From assembly GCA_947184155.2 (NCBI GenBank), contig CAMXCT020002046.1:62001-126000 (forward strand): a stretch of DNA of 64,000 nucleotides. The letters run 5' to 3'. A program made the translations under genes and the position numbers. Below, piece by piece: positions 55,919-64,000 of the stretch (its first letter is position 1; each line of letters starts with the position of its first letter). This DNA is from Cladocopium goreaui (taxonomy: Eukaryota > Sar > Dinophyceae > Suessiales > Symbiodiniaceae). The notes beneath the pieces are model-generated. The model did no database searches, was not told where the DNA came from, and was given only the letters and a program-made list of their open reading frames with translations.

Positions 55919-57863
55919 CATGGCAGAGGAAGAAGACGACATGCCAGTAGACACCTTCGAACCATTGGAAGAAGCCCTGGAGCCGTTTTTGGTTGCACTG
56001 AACAATCGCTGCATTGGACCTGGCGACTATGCAGCAGAGCTTGCCATCAACTACACACTCAATCGGCAACAGATTTTGGCAGTGGCGCCCATTGCTTGGG
56101 TCATGGAGCAAATGTGGCTGAATCGCTCCAACCTGGACTCCATGATGGCCGATGGAGCTGCCACCGAAAGCTGCAACTGTTTGTGGTTGGGCGCTGGCAG
56201 CTCTGGCAAGACGTACGCCTATGCCAAGGTGCTGCGGCCAATGTTCCGCCGATACTTCGGCGATGCTGGTTACATTGTGGGAGCCCCAACACACGCCGCG
56301 GTTCGCCTGCTTGGGCCAGAAGCCAAGACCTTGCACAAATGGGCGAATGTGAGCCCGAACAGTGGCCTCAATCGACGCTCACTGCGTTCAGCCAAGAGCA
56401 AGGGCGACCCGATTGAGAAGAAGATCATCGAGGTCATGGCTGTGCTCTTGGGCGAACTCTCAATGAACCCGCCCGATGTGTACCATGCGGCAGGATTTCG
56501 GTTTTCTTTGTTACGGCAGGAACGGATGATGTTGGACATGGGATGCTACTTGGATCAGTGGTTCGGCAAGGTGCCCATTGGCGTGCAGCTGGGCGATTTT
56601 TTGCAGCTGCGCCCAACCGCACAGCGCTCGCTGTGCGAGTGGCACGCCGCCCAACGTGCCACTGACAGCATGGCTGCAGCTGCCAGCGAGGACGAAGACC
56701 TTGGAGAGGACGAAGCAGCGCAGCAGACCAGCAATGCAGCTGAGCTTGGCCGGATGCTGTTCAAGAATTCCTTGCAGCGAGTGGTGCACTTCACAGGGTC
56801 GGGGAGGTTTTCCACTTGCTCATCTGGGCAACAGCTTGTGGAAATTTTGTTGGCAATGCGAGAAGGCAAGAAGATGTCGGATGCTTTGTGGGCAGCGTTG
56901 GAAGCAAGATCCTATAGCACAGCGCAGCTGCAGGCCGACGAACTGCGGGGACGTTTGTTGGATGCCCACTGGGGCGGTCTTGCTTGGGAGCAAGTGGCTC
57001 GTCTACAGCATGTTCGCGTTGGTTTGGAGGCAAAGGAAAGGAAGAAAACTCTTTACCTCGTGCAAGCCATCGATCGAGCTACAGGTCCCAATGATCTCAC
57101 AAGGGAACAAAGCATCAGCGCACTGCAGATTGTGAACATGACCAAAACGCACTATCTTATGGGGATTTGTCCGCTGTACGAAGGCATGGCTGCGCGCATC
57201 AGTTGCATTTTGGATGTTCCACTTTTGAACCGGGAGCTCCCAGTTATTGTCCGGTCTGTCAAGCTACATCCCAAAGAGCCAGCAATTGAGGATGACTGTG
57301 GCTGTGTTGTTTTGAAGTATCAGCCAGTGGCAGTTTTGGTTGAGATTGATGATCCCAATTACAAGAACATTCAGCTGCCTGGCGACTTGGCACCGCGGGG
57401 CCATGTGTTGCTTCGTGCAGTTGCTTCGGACAAAGCCTGGAATTTACAAGTGGGTCCGAAGCAACACGTTCCGGTGATTCGCAAGCAAATTCCCTTGGCT
57501 CCTCGATGTGTTTTGACGCACTATGGCTTGCAGGGCATCACTGCGAAGAACGGACTTGTTGCTTTCTTGTCGAAGCCATCTTGGATGAAGGATCCCGACT
57601 ATGCTCTGGCGATTTATGTCATGTTGTCGAGGCCAAGAAAGTTGGATGATCTGTGGATTATCGATTTGCCTCCGCGGCACATGTTCGAGCAGTTTCTCCA
57701 CGAGCACAATCCTGCACTGGTGCAAAGGATGAAAGAGTTCGAGCAGCAAGCGAAGGTGGACGAGATCAATGCATTGGCTTATTTGTCCAAATTGCAATGG
57801 CAACATAGGGAACAAATTCGCCAAATGCTTGCGCAGGATGACCTGCGAGAAATGACCTGCTGA
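55919..57863 (+). CDS. Helitron PIF1-type helicase exon
   Basis: Superfamily 1B helicase that unwinds DNA for rolling-circle transposition. The ATG at 55919 is probably internal; the exon likely starts after an acceptor near 55900. Walker A GAGSSGKT (56190-56213). Walker B position reads LLGELSMN (about 56446-56470), where PIF1 proteins have DExSM, so the metal-binding Asp is replaced by Gly (GGC for GAC). Motif III GDFLQLRPT (56591). The C-terminal motifs LTHYGLQGITAKNG and IYVMLSRPRKLDDLWI are present. The Gly substitution suggests the copy is inactive, or this lineage differs. Confidence 0.85.
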
Positions 57864-58500
57864 TCTCAGGACGACCTCGGAGCTCAGGACGTGAATTACG
57901 AGCACCGTCAGATGTCTGAGAACGCGCCATATGAGGAAACCAGAGTGCAGAAAGGAAGAAGATCACATCGAAACACCATATAGCAAATGCTTGTTTTTGC
58001 TACTTGTATTGCAGCCAAAGCTGACTTTGCAATACTTCTGTAGCCTGTGACATAGTGAACGCGTTTTTTTTTGCAATGCTATTTGATTTCAAACCTTGCT
58101 ACTTGTATTGCGATGGCAGTGGATTTCATCGTGGATCACCACAGAGAGGATAAAAATGTCTCCCGCAAGTTCAGCAGCGGCGTAAATTTGCAACGGGAAC
58201 GTACAGCTGGCATTGCAACCGGAACTGTCTGAGCAATACCGCTGTAGGCTTCCGTTGCGTCGCTAAGCTGTAGTGCTTCAATTTGCAACGGAGGACACAC
58301 AGTTGGCATTGCAACCAGAACTGTCTGAGCGATGCCACTGTAGCCTCCTGTTGTCGAAATGCCATTTAATCAAACGTGCAGCTTGTAATCTACTGATTGC
58401 AATCTTCTGCAAACAGAACTTTCTCAGAATGCAACAGCAGCGTATAAAAAAGATTGCAATTGGTAGTGTCTGTTGGTTTATTCCTGTCAGAAACGGTGCA
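57864..58500. other. Gene-free stretch with a short duplicated segment
   Basis: Two related units at about 58180-58260 and 58275-58355 share TTGCAACGG and GCATTGCAACC(G/A)GAACTGTCTGAGC. The same GCAACCGGAACTGTCCGAG string occurs in the Helitron and SAP gene, so this part is probably Helitron 3' sequence. No ORF. Confidence 0.5.
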
Positions 58501-58609
58501 ACTAGTTTACTCTGACATTATCAGACTTGAGTCTTTGAACTGTAGGTTGACGGAGAAGATTTGAAATCAATGTTTGCTTCCCTATGCATGATTCTATATC
58601 TTCATGGAC

Positions 58610-58840
58610 AATTTCACCGTAGGTGATGGTTCTTTATCGAAAGTAAAGTGGGTTTAAGAATTTTTGAGTGTGCTCAAAAATTTCTCGCGCTTACATGTTT
58701 TATTTTGTGCCTTGAAAGCAAGGACACAAAGGAAACAGTGAAACAAATCTCAAACGTTTGAACACCACTGTCGTTGTTGTTTCAGTTGCTGGTATCTAAT
58801 GCCTTTGTTTAGTCTCTAAGGCTTTTTAGGTACCAGGTTT
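58610..58840 (+). other. Cluster of inverted repeats in the left region of element B
   Basis: TCACC-GTA-GGTGA (about 58614-58626), AATTTTTGAG-TGTG-CTCAAAAATT (about 58657-58680), a TGTGCCTTG/CAAGGACACA pair (about 58708-58730) and an interrupted CTGGTA...AAGGC/GCCTT...TACCAG structure (about 58789-58838). They may be recombinase sites or RNA structures in the leader. No ORF. Confidence 0.5.
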
Positions 58841-59092
58841 TCTTCTGTGAAAACTTCCAACCAACTAAAACAACAACTTGGTTTTAACGTCCCTCGTTTT
58901 CATGTTTGGTTGTGTCCAAATCATGTTTGTGTTCAACCGCGCTCGCCTCAAACAGTTTGGGTGGGTGGTGGGAGCAACTGTTTTCCACTTGTAGGAACTC
59001 GCGAAATTGGGTTTTCATGGATGATTAAGTTCTGGACTCTGGTTTTGACCTTGGTGCTCATTGTGACATTTTCTGGATTCATTCCTGTTGAC

Positions 59093-61102
59093 ATGTCGAG
59101 CCTGTCCACGGAGTTCATTGATGCGTGTGCACGTCAACTGGGTGGCAAACGGTTGCAAGTCAAATTTTCATGGGAAGATTCTCAATTTGAGCAGTTTTTG
59201 TCAAAGAAGCCACGGCAGATTTTGATAGCACCTGATTGGATTGACCTCCCAGAAGATGACGCTGTTCGGAGAGACGTAGTTCCGAAACCAACGCGCTTGA
59301 ACAAGTTCAATGTCAAGCGTCACATGTCCGAAGTGTCATGGGTAGCTTCAGAGAACCATCGTTTGAATTTGGCATTACAATGTTGGAAGGTCATTGTGTT
59401 GGACAGCACTTCCAATACTGATCTGGGTAAGCTTTTGATGCAATGCATTGAACATGGCAAGAGCGATGACTACATCTGGCAGGTCATCAACGATGCCTTC
59501 AGTAGCAGAGCTGCGGCTACTTTGAAGTCTCGAGCAGCTTCTCTGCTTGCCTTTGGACGCTGGAAGAGGTCGATCAGTTGGGGAGCTTCTGAAAGCATTT
59601 TTCCCATTACAGAAGAGATGGCATATGAGTATCTTTGTGAGTTGCGGGCGTTGAAAGCGGCTCCAACGAAGGGCAGACGCTTCTTGGAAGCGGTGGGCTT
59701 TGCAAAAGGCTTGATTGGTGCCAAAGTCGATGAGGTCCTCTCGTCAGCACGAGTCAAAGGTGCTGCGGCAGGGGCTTCAACAAGTCCTCCAAAGAAGAAG
59801 TGGCCCTTTTCTGTTGAGCAGTTGATAATTTTGGAGAGGATTGCAATTTTTGGTCATGGACAAGATTCAATCTTTGCTGGTTACTTGTGCTTCCTGGTAC
59901 ACTGCAGGCTTAGGTGGTCAGACGGTCAGCATTGCATTCAGGAACCTGTGCTGGACATCCACAACAACAAAGGCTTCCTGGAAGCTGCTCTTTATCATCA
60001 TAAGACTGCTAACAAACGAAGGTCGAAAGTGGTGCGTTTGCTTCCAGTGGCCGCAGTGGTCCCAGGGATTTCAGGGTACAACTGGGCCGAACATTGGCTT
60101 CAGAAGAGGATTGACATGAAGTTGCGTGGATCACTGCAACAGCCGATGATGCCGGCACCTACAGCAGATGGAACTTGGTCACAGCAACCTCTGACCTCAT
60201 CAGAGGCCAGTGTCTGGCTGCGTGAGTTGCTTGGGCCCTGGACACCGTCGTCAATACAAAAGTTGGCGACCCACTCAGCCAAAGCTACAATTTTGTCATG
60301 GCTTGCAAAGGCCAATGTTGACATCTCACTCAGACGCCTGGCTGGGTATCACGTGACCCCTGGAGACAAGAGCGCCCTGGAGTATTCGAGAGATGCTGCT
60401 GCACCAGTGCCGCGTCAGATTGAAGCACTTTTCATCGCAGTACGGGCTGAGATTTTCCAGCCAGATCTGCCGAGATCTCAGCGTTGGTCAGGAGCTCATT
60501 CACTGGATGATGCAGTGAAACTTGCAGCAGTTCATTTGAATGCAAATCACTCCTTGAATGTCAGAAAGCCATACTTCAGTGCTTCTCTTTTTGACCTGGA
60601 AGCCAGTGAGATGGATGACGCTGAGTCGGGACCTCATGAGTCAGAATCATTTCAGATGTCTTGCAATTTCCATGATGAAACCACTTTAGATGAGTTGAAA
60701 CGTCACACCTTGGAGACTGGTTTTGAGCAGACCTTTTCTTTTGAGCATGGTGATGTGAGTGATGTCAGCGATGCAGCTGAATCGGCAGAATCATCGACAG
60801 ACTCAGACAGCCAGTCTGATGACATGGAACGTCAAGCAGTTTTGAACGGCGAGAAGAACGCCAAAGACTTAGTTCCACCCTCAGATTTGGCAGGCAAAAC
60901 TTGTTTCAAACATGTCAAGTCACACAAGCTTCATTTTGTTGAGCGCTGCAAAGATGGTGTGATGATTTTTAGATGTGGCCGTAGATGCAATGACAATTAT
61001 GTGAAGTTGGCAACAGTGCCAGCGTTTGCAGCACGTGGCTGCATGACTTGCTTTGGGTGGAGCGACAAGATTGATGACGAAGTTGGCAGCCCAGATGAAT
61101 GA
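59093..61102 (+). CDS. Tyrosine recombinase of element B
   Basis: About 669 codons from ATG 59093. An upstream in-frame ATG (59021) would add a very hydrophobic stretch that looks like T-rich leader rather than protein. N-terminal helical region (SRAAATLKSRAASLLAFGRW), then catalytic residues: Arg in VHCRLRWSD (59900-59923), HxxK in THSAKATILSW (from 60269), His in LAGYH (60338-60352) and Tyr in LEYSRD (about 60383). After the catalytic domain comes an acidic, Ser/Asp-rich segment (SSTDSDSQSDD) and a Cys/His cluster (TCFKHVKSHKLHFVERC...FRCGRRC...GCMTCF). That cluster matches the tail of the element A recombinase and may bind zinc. All catalytic positions are intact and the frame is unbroken. 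Confidence 0.88.
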   Translation: MSSLSTEFIDACARQLGGKRLQVKFSWEDSQFEQFLSKKPRQILIAPDWIDLPEDDAVRRDVVPKPTRLNKFNVKRHMSEVSWVASENHRLNLALQCWKVIVLDSTSNTDLGKLLMQCIEHGKSDDYIWQVINDAFSSRAAATLKSRAASLLAFGRWKRSISWGASESIFPITEEMAYEYLCELRALKAAPTKGRRFLEAVGFAKGLIGAKVDEVLSSARVKGAAAGASTSPPKKKWPFSVEQLIILERIAIFGHGQDSIFAGYLCFLVHCRLRWSDGQHCIQEPVLDIHNNKGFLEAALYHHKTANKRRSKVVRLLPVAAVVPGISGYNWAEHWLQKRIDMKLRGSLQQPMMPAPTADGTWSQQPLTSSEASVWLRELLGPWTPSSIQKLATHSAKATILSWLAKANVDISLRRLAGYHVTPGDKSALEYSRDAAAPVPRQIEALFIAVRAEIFQPDLPRSQRWSGAHSLDDAVKLAAVHLNANHSLNVRKPYFSASLFDLEASEMDDAESGPHESESFQMSCNFHDETTLDELKRHTLETGFEQTFSFEHGDVSDVSDAAESAESSTDSDSQSDDMERQAVLNGEKNAKDLVPPSDLAGKTCFKHVKSHKLHFVERCKDGVMIFRCGRRCNDNYVKLATVPAFAARGCMTCFGWSDKIDDEVGSPDE

Positions 61103-61638
61103 GATGTCATTCATTTGTGACCTGTTCATGTGGCAAGTTTTTTTTCTTTTGATGTGTTCAGTGAACGTTGCTGCCTTGTGACTCCTCAAATGTGCATGTC
61201 ATGCAGTGGCAATGACCATACAATGCGCTACTGCAATGTTTCCGAAGGGAAAATCCGTTGCCGTCAGTTGCATTCAGCTTCACTCAGTTAGTCATTCCTT
61301 TTGTTTTGAGTGTCGTTGCCATTCACATGTGTTTTCGAAGTTGAGGCATCAGGTCTGAGGTCAGTATCAATTTTGTGCATCAGTGTACCTTGTGTGAAGC
61401 CGACTCAAGTGTCAGCACTTAATGAAGATTGAGATCATGATGCGTGGTGTGCCTCAGCTGGACTCAAGTGTCCAATCAAGGTTGAGTCCTTGGTGAAGTT
61501 TCTTTGTCAGAATGTTCATGCCTCTCAATCAGTTTTCAATGAACGTGAGTTGCAAGAGCCTACATTTGATGTCATTTATGTTGTCCATTGTTTGAACATT
61601 TATTTTCTGTGCACCTCCGTTTTCTCTCAGCGCCAGCC
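61103..61638. other. Spacer between YR and gag-like genes of element B
   Basis: No ORF. GACTCAAGTGTC occurs twice (about 61403 and 61462), and the second copy is part of an inverted repeat GGACTCAA...TTGAGTCC (about 61460-61489). TTTCTCTCAG at 61621-61630 could be a splice acceptor just before the gag ATG. Confidence 0.5.
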
Positions 61639-62847
61639 ATGTCATATGTTGACAGTCAGAGCGTTTTCAAAGCAAGATGCGATGAGATAAAGATCTCAGC
61701 GTCGACGTACGAAGAGCTGCACAGAAAGGGTTGGTCAACCTTTGGAAGTTACGCCTTTTCAGTGACGACCAATCCTGGCCAGTTGACAGATGATGATTTC
61801 GATACAAAAGTTGCAGTGCCTATCCTGGGCAGTTCAAATGCTCCGGAGTCGGCGTTGTTACGCCGTTTGCTCTTCGAATCATACACCCTGACTGCAACTG
61901 AGCTGAAGCGCAAAGCAGACAATACAGAGAGTGATGCGCCGAAGAAGCTCCCCATACAGGAGATAGCGGCTAGGTTCACGGCAATTGAGAAGAAGCTTCA
62001 GCCCTTGAAAATCGAGAGTGTGCTTGAACCAAGCCATGCGTTAGTGAACGCTTTGGCGCAATGTGCAGAGGACGGTCGCTTGAGGTACATTGAGTGGTCT
62101 CGTTGCACTACGAGGTCGTCAGAGGTGAACAATGTGAAAGAACAACAGAGCCTTAAGGTTTGGAAGGCCGATGCATCTGGAACAATAAAACAGACGGAGG
62201 CCGACTCCAATCTCAAGTGCGAGGTCTCATCAGAACTTGAAGTGATGAACGCCATGAGGAGGCGTGGGATTGCATACGAGCTGGCAAACCTCATGAGTTT
62301 TGAAAAGCATGAGCTGATAGTTAACATGTTGTTCGCAGAGTTGCAGAGGGAGCCAATGGGTGGTTTCAGGAAGCTCTCCATGGGCCAACTTGCAGCAGCA
62401 GACCGTGAGATTCACCTGAAGTTGTCTGAGAAGACACGAGCGGGCCTACCACTTGGGCCGGCAGGTGAACTTCCCCTAGATGTCCATGTGGAAGCTGTCT
62501 TGGAGATGCCTGCCATCATGTGGCTCCTGATGCAGAAACCGAAGACGAATGCAGCGGTGGACAAAGCACCGGCTCCTGTCAACCCTCAGCCGAAGCCCAA
62601 GAACAAGCCATGGTCACCACCGAAAGGTGGCAAGTTTGACAAGAAGAACCGCCGCTTGTCGAAGACACCAATGCCAGCTCAGCTACGAGGAGGCACTCCG
62701 GTAGATTCAGATGGAAGGTCGATTTGCTATGGATACAACCTTGGGACTTGCCACGACAAGCAGTGCAAACGTGGCCGACATGTGTGCTGCCGTCCAGGCT
62801 GTTTCTCCTCCTCACACAACTTCCTCAACCACGACAAGGCAAATTGA
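61639..62847 (+). CDS. Gag-like protein of element B with CCCH-type zinc finger
   Basis: 402 codons from ATG 61639 to TGA 62845-62847. Helical body with ALLRRLLFES, shared with the element A protein (LKRLLFES). Basic Pro/Lys-rich stretch (NPQPKPKNKPWSPPKGGK), then ICYGYNLGTCHDKQCKRGRHVC (read as C-x7-C-x4-C-x4-H) and CRPGCFSSSHNFLNH. Probably the particle and RNA-binding protein of the element. The TGA is followed by CTA and the pol frame continues in phase. Confidence 0.72.
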   Translation: MSYVDSQSVFKARCDEIKISASTYEELHRKGWSTFGSYAFSVTTNPGQLTDDDFDTKVAVPILGSSNAPESALLRRLLFESYTLTATELKRKADNTESDAPKKLPIQEIAARFTAIEKKLQPLKIESVLEPSHALVNALAQCAEDGRLRYIEWSRCTTRSSEVNNVKEQQSLKVWKADASGTIKQTEADSNLKCEVSSELEVMNAMRRRGIAYELANLMSFEKHELIVNMLFAELQREPMGGFRKLSMGQLAAADREIHLKLSEKTRAGLPLGPAGELPLDVHVEAVLEMPAIMWLLMQKPKTNAAVDKAPAPVNPQPKPKNKPWSPPKGGKFDKKNRRLSKTPMPAQLRGGTPVDSDGRSICYGYNLGTCHDKQCKRGRHVCCRPGCFSSSHNFLNHDKAN

Positions 62848-64000
62848 CTAAGCAAGCAGCATGGCTTGCCAGGTCAGACAAGGACCGAAACAAGTGAGGT
62901 CGAAAAGCCGGCTTCTGTCCCCACTTCTGCAAAGGCAGCACCGGGGATTTTTCCTTCAGTGGATATCATCCAGGATGAACCTGTGTCCAACGTTGCAGTC
63001 GAAGGGCTGGCAACGCCTTTTACTAGTCAGCGAAGGTCAGCTGACACAAGTTTTGGGGGTGAGCCCCCTTTTGCATGCAAGGGCGAAGGCCCTAGTCCAG
63101 CACTGGAGGGCGCGAAGGCGCCACCTTTTCTTTTGGAGCTTTTCTGTGGAACTGCAGGAGTGTGTGCTCAGTTTCGTACGCAAGGTGGAAGGGCCTTGGG
63201 TGTGGACCATCACTTGAAGAGGGCCAAGCTGAAAGCTGCAGCCGTTCAACTGGATTTGACCCAGCAGTGGGTACAGGATCTCATTGTGAAGGAGATCACA
63301 CTTGGCCGCGTCTCAGGTATACACCTGGGCCCACCTTGCGGCACAGCGTCCAAGGCCAGGAACATCCCAATCAAAAGGAAACTTGTGAAAAGAGGAGCTC
63401 CAAACCCTCAGCCTTTGAGGAGCTCTGCATACCCATTGGGATTTCCATGGCTGAAAGGGCTGAACAAAGTGAAAGTGCAAGCAGCAAACTGCCTGTACGA
63501 ATTTTCAGCCAACCTTGTGATGCTGTGCGAGAAATATGATGTGCTGTTTACGGTGGAGAACCCTGAGAACTCCCTGATGTGGGAAACTCCATTTTTCAAA
63601 CCTCTTTTGCAGCGTTTTTATTTCCATGTCATTGATGCCTGTGAATACGGTTCCGAACATAAGAAGTCCACTGCATTCCTGGCCAACTTCGATGCCCCTA
63701 GGCTCAAACAACGTTGTTCTGGCGATCACAGTCATGCGGCCTGGAAGGTCAGGCAACTTGAATCAGGTGACTGGGCCTTTGATACGGCCAAAGAAGCCGA
63801 ATATCCCAGCAAATTAGCACATGAGTTGGCTGCCTCTTTTCTGGAAGAACTGGCAAAACGTGGAGACATCTATTTGCAGGATGAACTAGTTGACCATGCA
63901 GTGAAAATTTCGGCTGAATCACAGCCAAGACGTACGAAAGGGCCACTCCTCCTTTCTGAGTTCAAGTCGAAGGTGGCCATTGAATGTGTGGAAGATGACA
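62848..64000 (+). CDS. Methyltransferase-like N-terminus of element B pol (3' end outside window)
   Basis: Open in the gag frame from the codon after TGA 62845-62847 to the end of the window. There is no in-frame ATG before the methyltransferase domain, so the frame seems to depend on readthrough or splicing. Domain from about 63121: FLLELFCGTAGV (motif I), LGVDHHLKRAKL (motif II), LGPPCGTASKARNIP (motif IV, 63328-63366), VENPENSLMW (motif VI, 63556-63582) and DACEYGSEHKKST. These match element A in order and spacing. RT and RNase H are expected beyond the window edge. The domain resembles C5 methyltransferases but has CGT instead of CQ after Pro-Pro, so activity and target base are open. Confidence 0.8.

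Larger units (their letters stand above)
39160..57863 (+). mobile_element. Multi-exon Helitron, interrupted by a Copia element
   Basis: A single plus-strand gene in at least a dozen exons. In order: unassigned N-terminal exons, a C2H2 finger, a DUF6570-like Cys pair region, Helitron_like_N/Rep with HUH and two Tyr, then PIF1-type helicase. A Copia element sits in the intron after the Rep Tyr motif. Element ends (5' TC, 3' hairpin-CTRR) were not located. The SAP-like gene at 34.5-39.05 kb may be part of the same element: an AACCGGAA-TGTCCGAG-like motif is shared only by that gene, the Helitron and the region to 58.35 kb. Confidence 0.7.
58501..64000 (+). mobile_element. Element B: second YR retroelement, same gene order as element A (right end outside window)
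   Basis: YR gene 59093-61102, gag-like gene 61639-62847, methyltransferase-RT gene 62848 to beyond 64000. Gene order, the Cys-rich YR tail, the CCCH finger, the TGA CTA junction and the methyltransferase motifs match element A, while the proteins are well diverged. The left boundary is not defined; 58610-58840 holds several hairpins. The coding region has no frameshifts, so B looks more intact than A. Confidence 0.75.

Noticed and set aside
55444..55998. Cys/Val-rich minus-strand ORFs
   Set aside because: Translation of a CA/CACATGTGA microsatellite inside a Helitron intron.
1..64000. tRNA or rRNA genes
   Set aside because: Scanned for GGTTCGA-type B boxes with a matching acceptor stem and for rRNA-like blocks; none convincing.

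Overview
The window looks like a transposon-dense stretch of a eukaryotic nuclear genome, most likely a dinoflagellate. That assignment is inference. It rests on retroelement proteins carrying methyltransferase-like domains, split genes whose apparent introns use GC as well as GT donors, long CA/GA/TGTG simple repeats, and almost no host-type genes. I see no rRNA, tRNA, CRISPR array or prokaryotic operon. Nearly everything recognisable belongs to mobile elements, several nested in one another.

Layout. 1-684: tail of a retroelement ORF with a degenerate methyltransferase-like fold. 2.6-5.3 kb: two short helical ORFs, each followed by a shared repeat that ends in poly(A); the first copy of the repeat (3261-3976) is intact. 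The second copy (5063-5321 plus 14822-15271) is split by element A (5322-14821). Element A is a tyrosine-recombinase (YR) retroelement: repeat A1, YR gene, gag-like gene, methyltransferase-RT-RNase H gene, repeat B1, repeat A2, a small ORF, repeat B2. 15.3-17.4 kb, minus strand: a 687+ codon alpha/beta-hydrolase-like ORF. 17.7-31.3 kb: a large non-LTR (APE-type) retroelement. It has seven copies of a 24-nt motif upstream, then ORF1, a DNMT3-like cytosine methyltransferase in several reading frames, an endonuclease-RT-RNase H ORF and a trailing ORF. 32.3-34.1 kb: satellites. 34.5-39.05 kb: a SAP-like gene with amplified exon fragments and five tandem 525-bp exon units. 39.1-57.9 kb: a multi-exon Helitron (zinc finger, DUF6570-like region, HUH Rep, PIF1 helicase). 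Its intron was hit by a very young Copia element (45576-53651, identical 178-bp LTRs, GTTAG target duplication). 58.5-64 kb: element B, a diverged relative of element A with the same gene order, running off the window.

Main points. (1) Elements A and B define a YR retroelement with the order YR, gag, methyltransferase-RT-RNase H. The gag and pol ORFs are in the same frame and separated in both by the stop context UGA CUA, which suggests programmed readthrough. (2) Three unrelated retroelement types here carry methyltransferase-like domains. (3) The Copia 3' end holds three 33-nt hairpins of identical geometry (4-bp stem, bulged G, 7-bp stem, 10-nt loop YTAACYTGAT) whose stems differ but pair perfectly. 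This looks like a protein-binding RNA element. (4) Apparent frameshifts in elements A and the non-LTR element often fall at homopolymer runs, so some breaks may be assembly errors. All domain calls were made by eye from motifs, without database searches.
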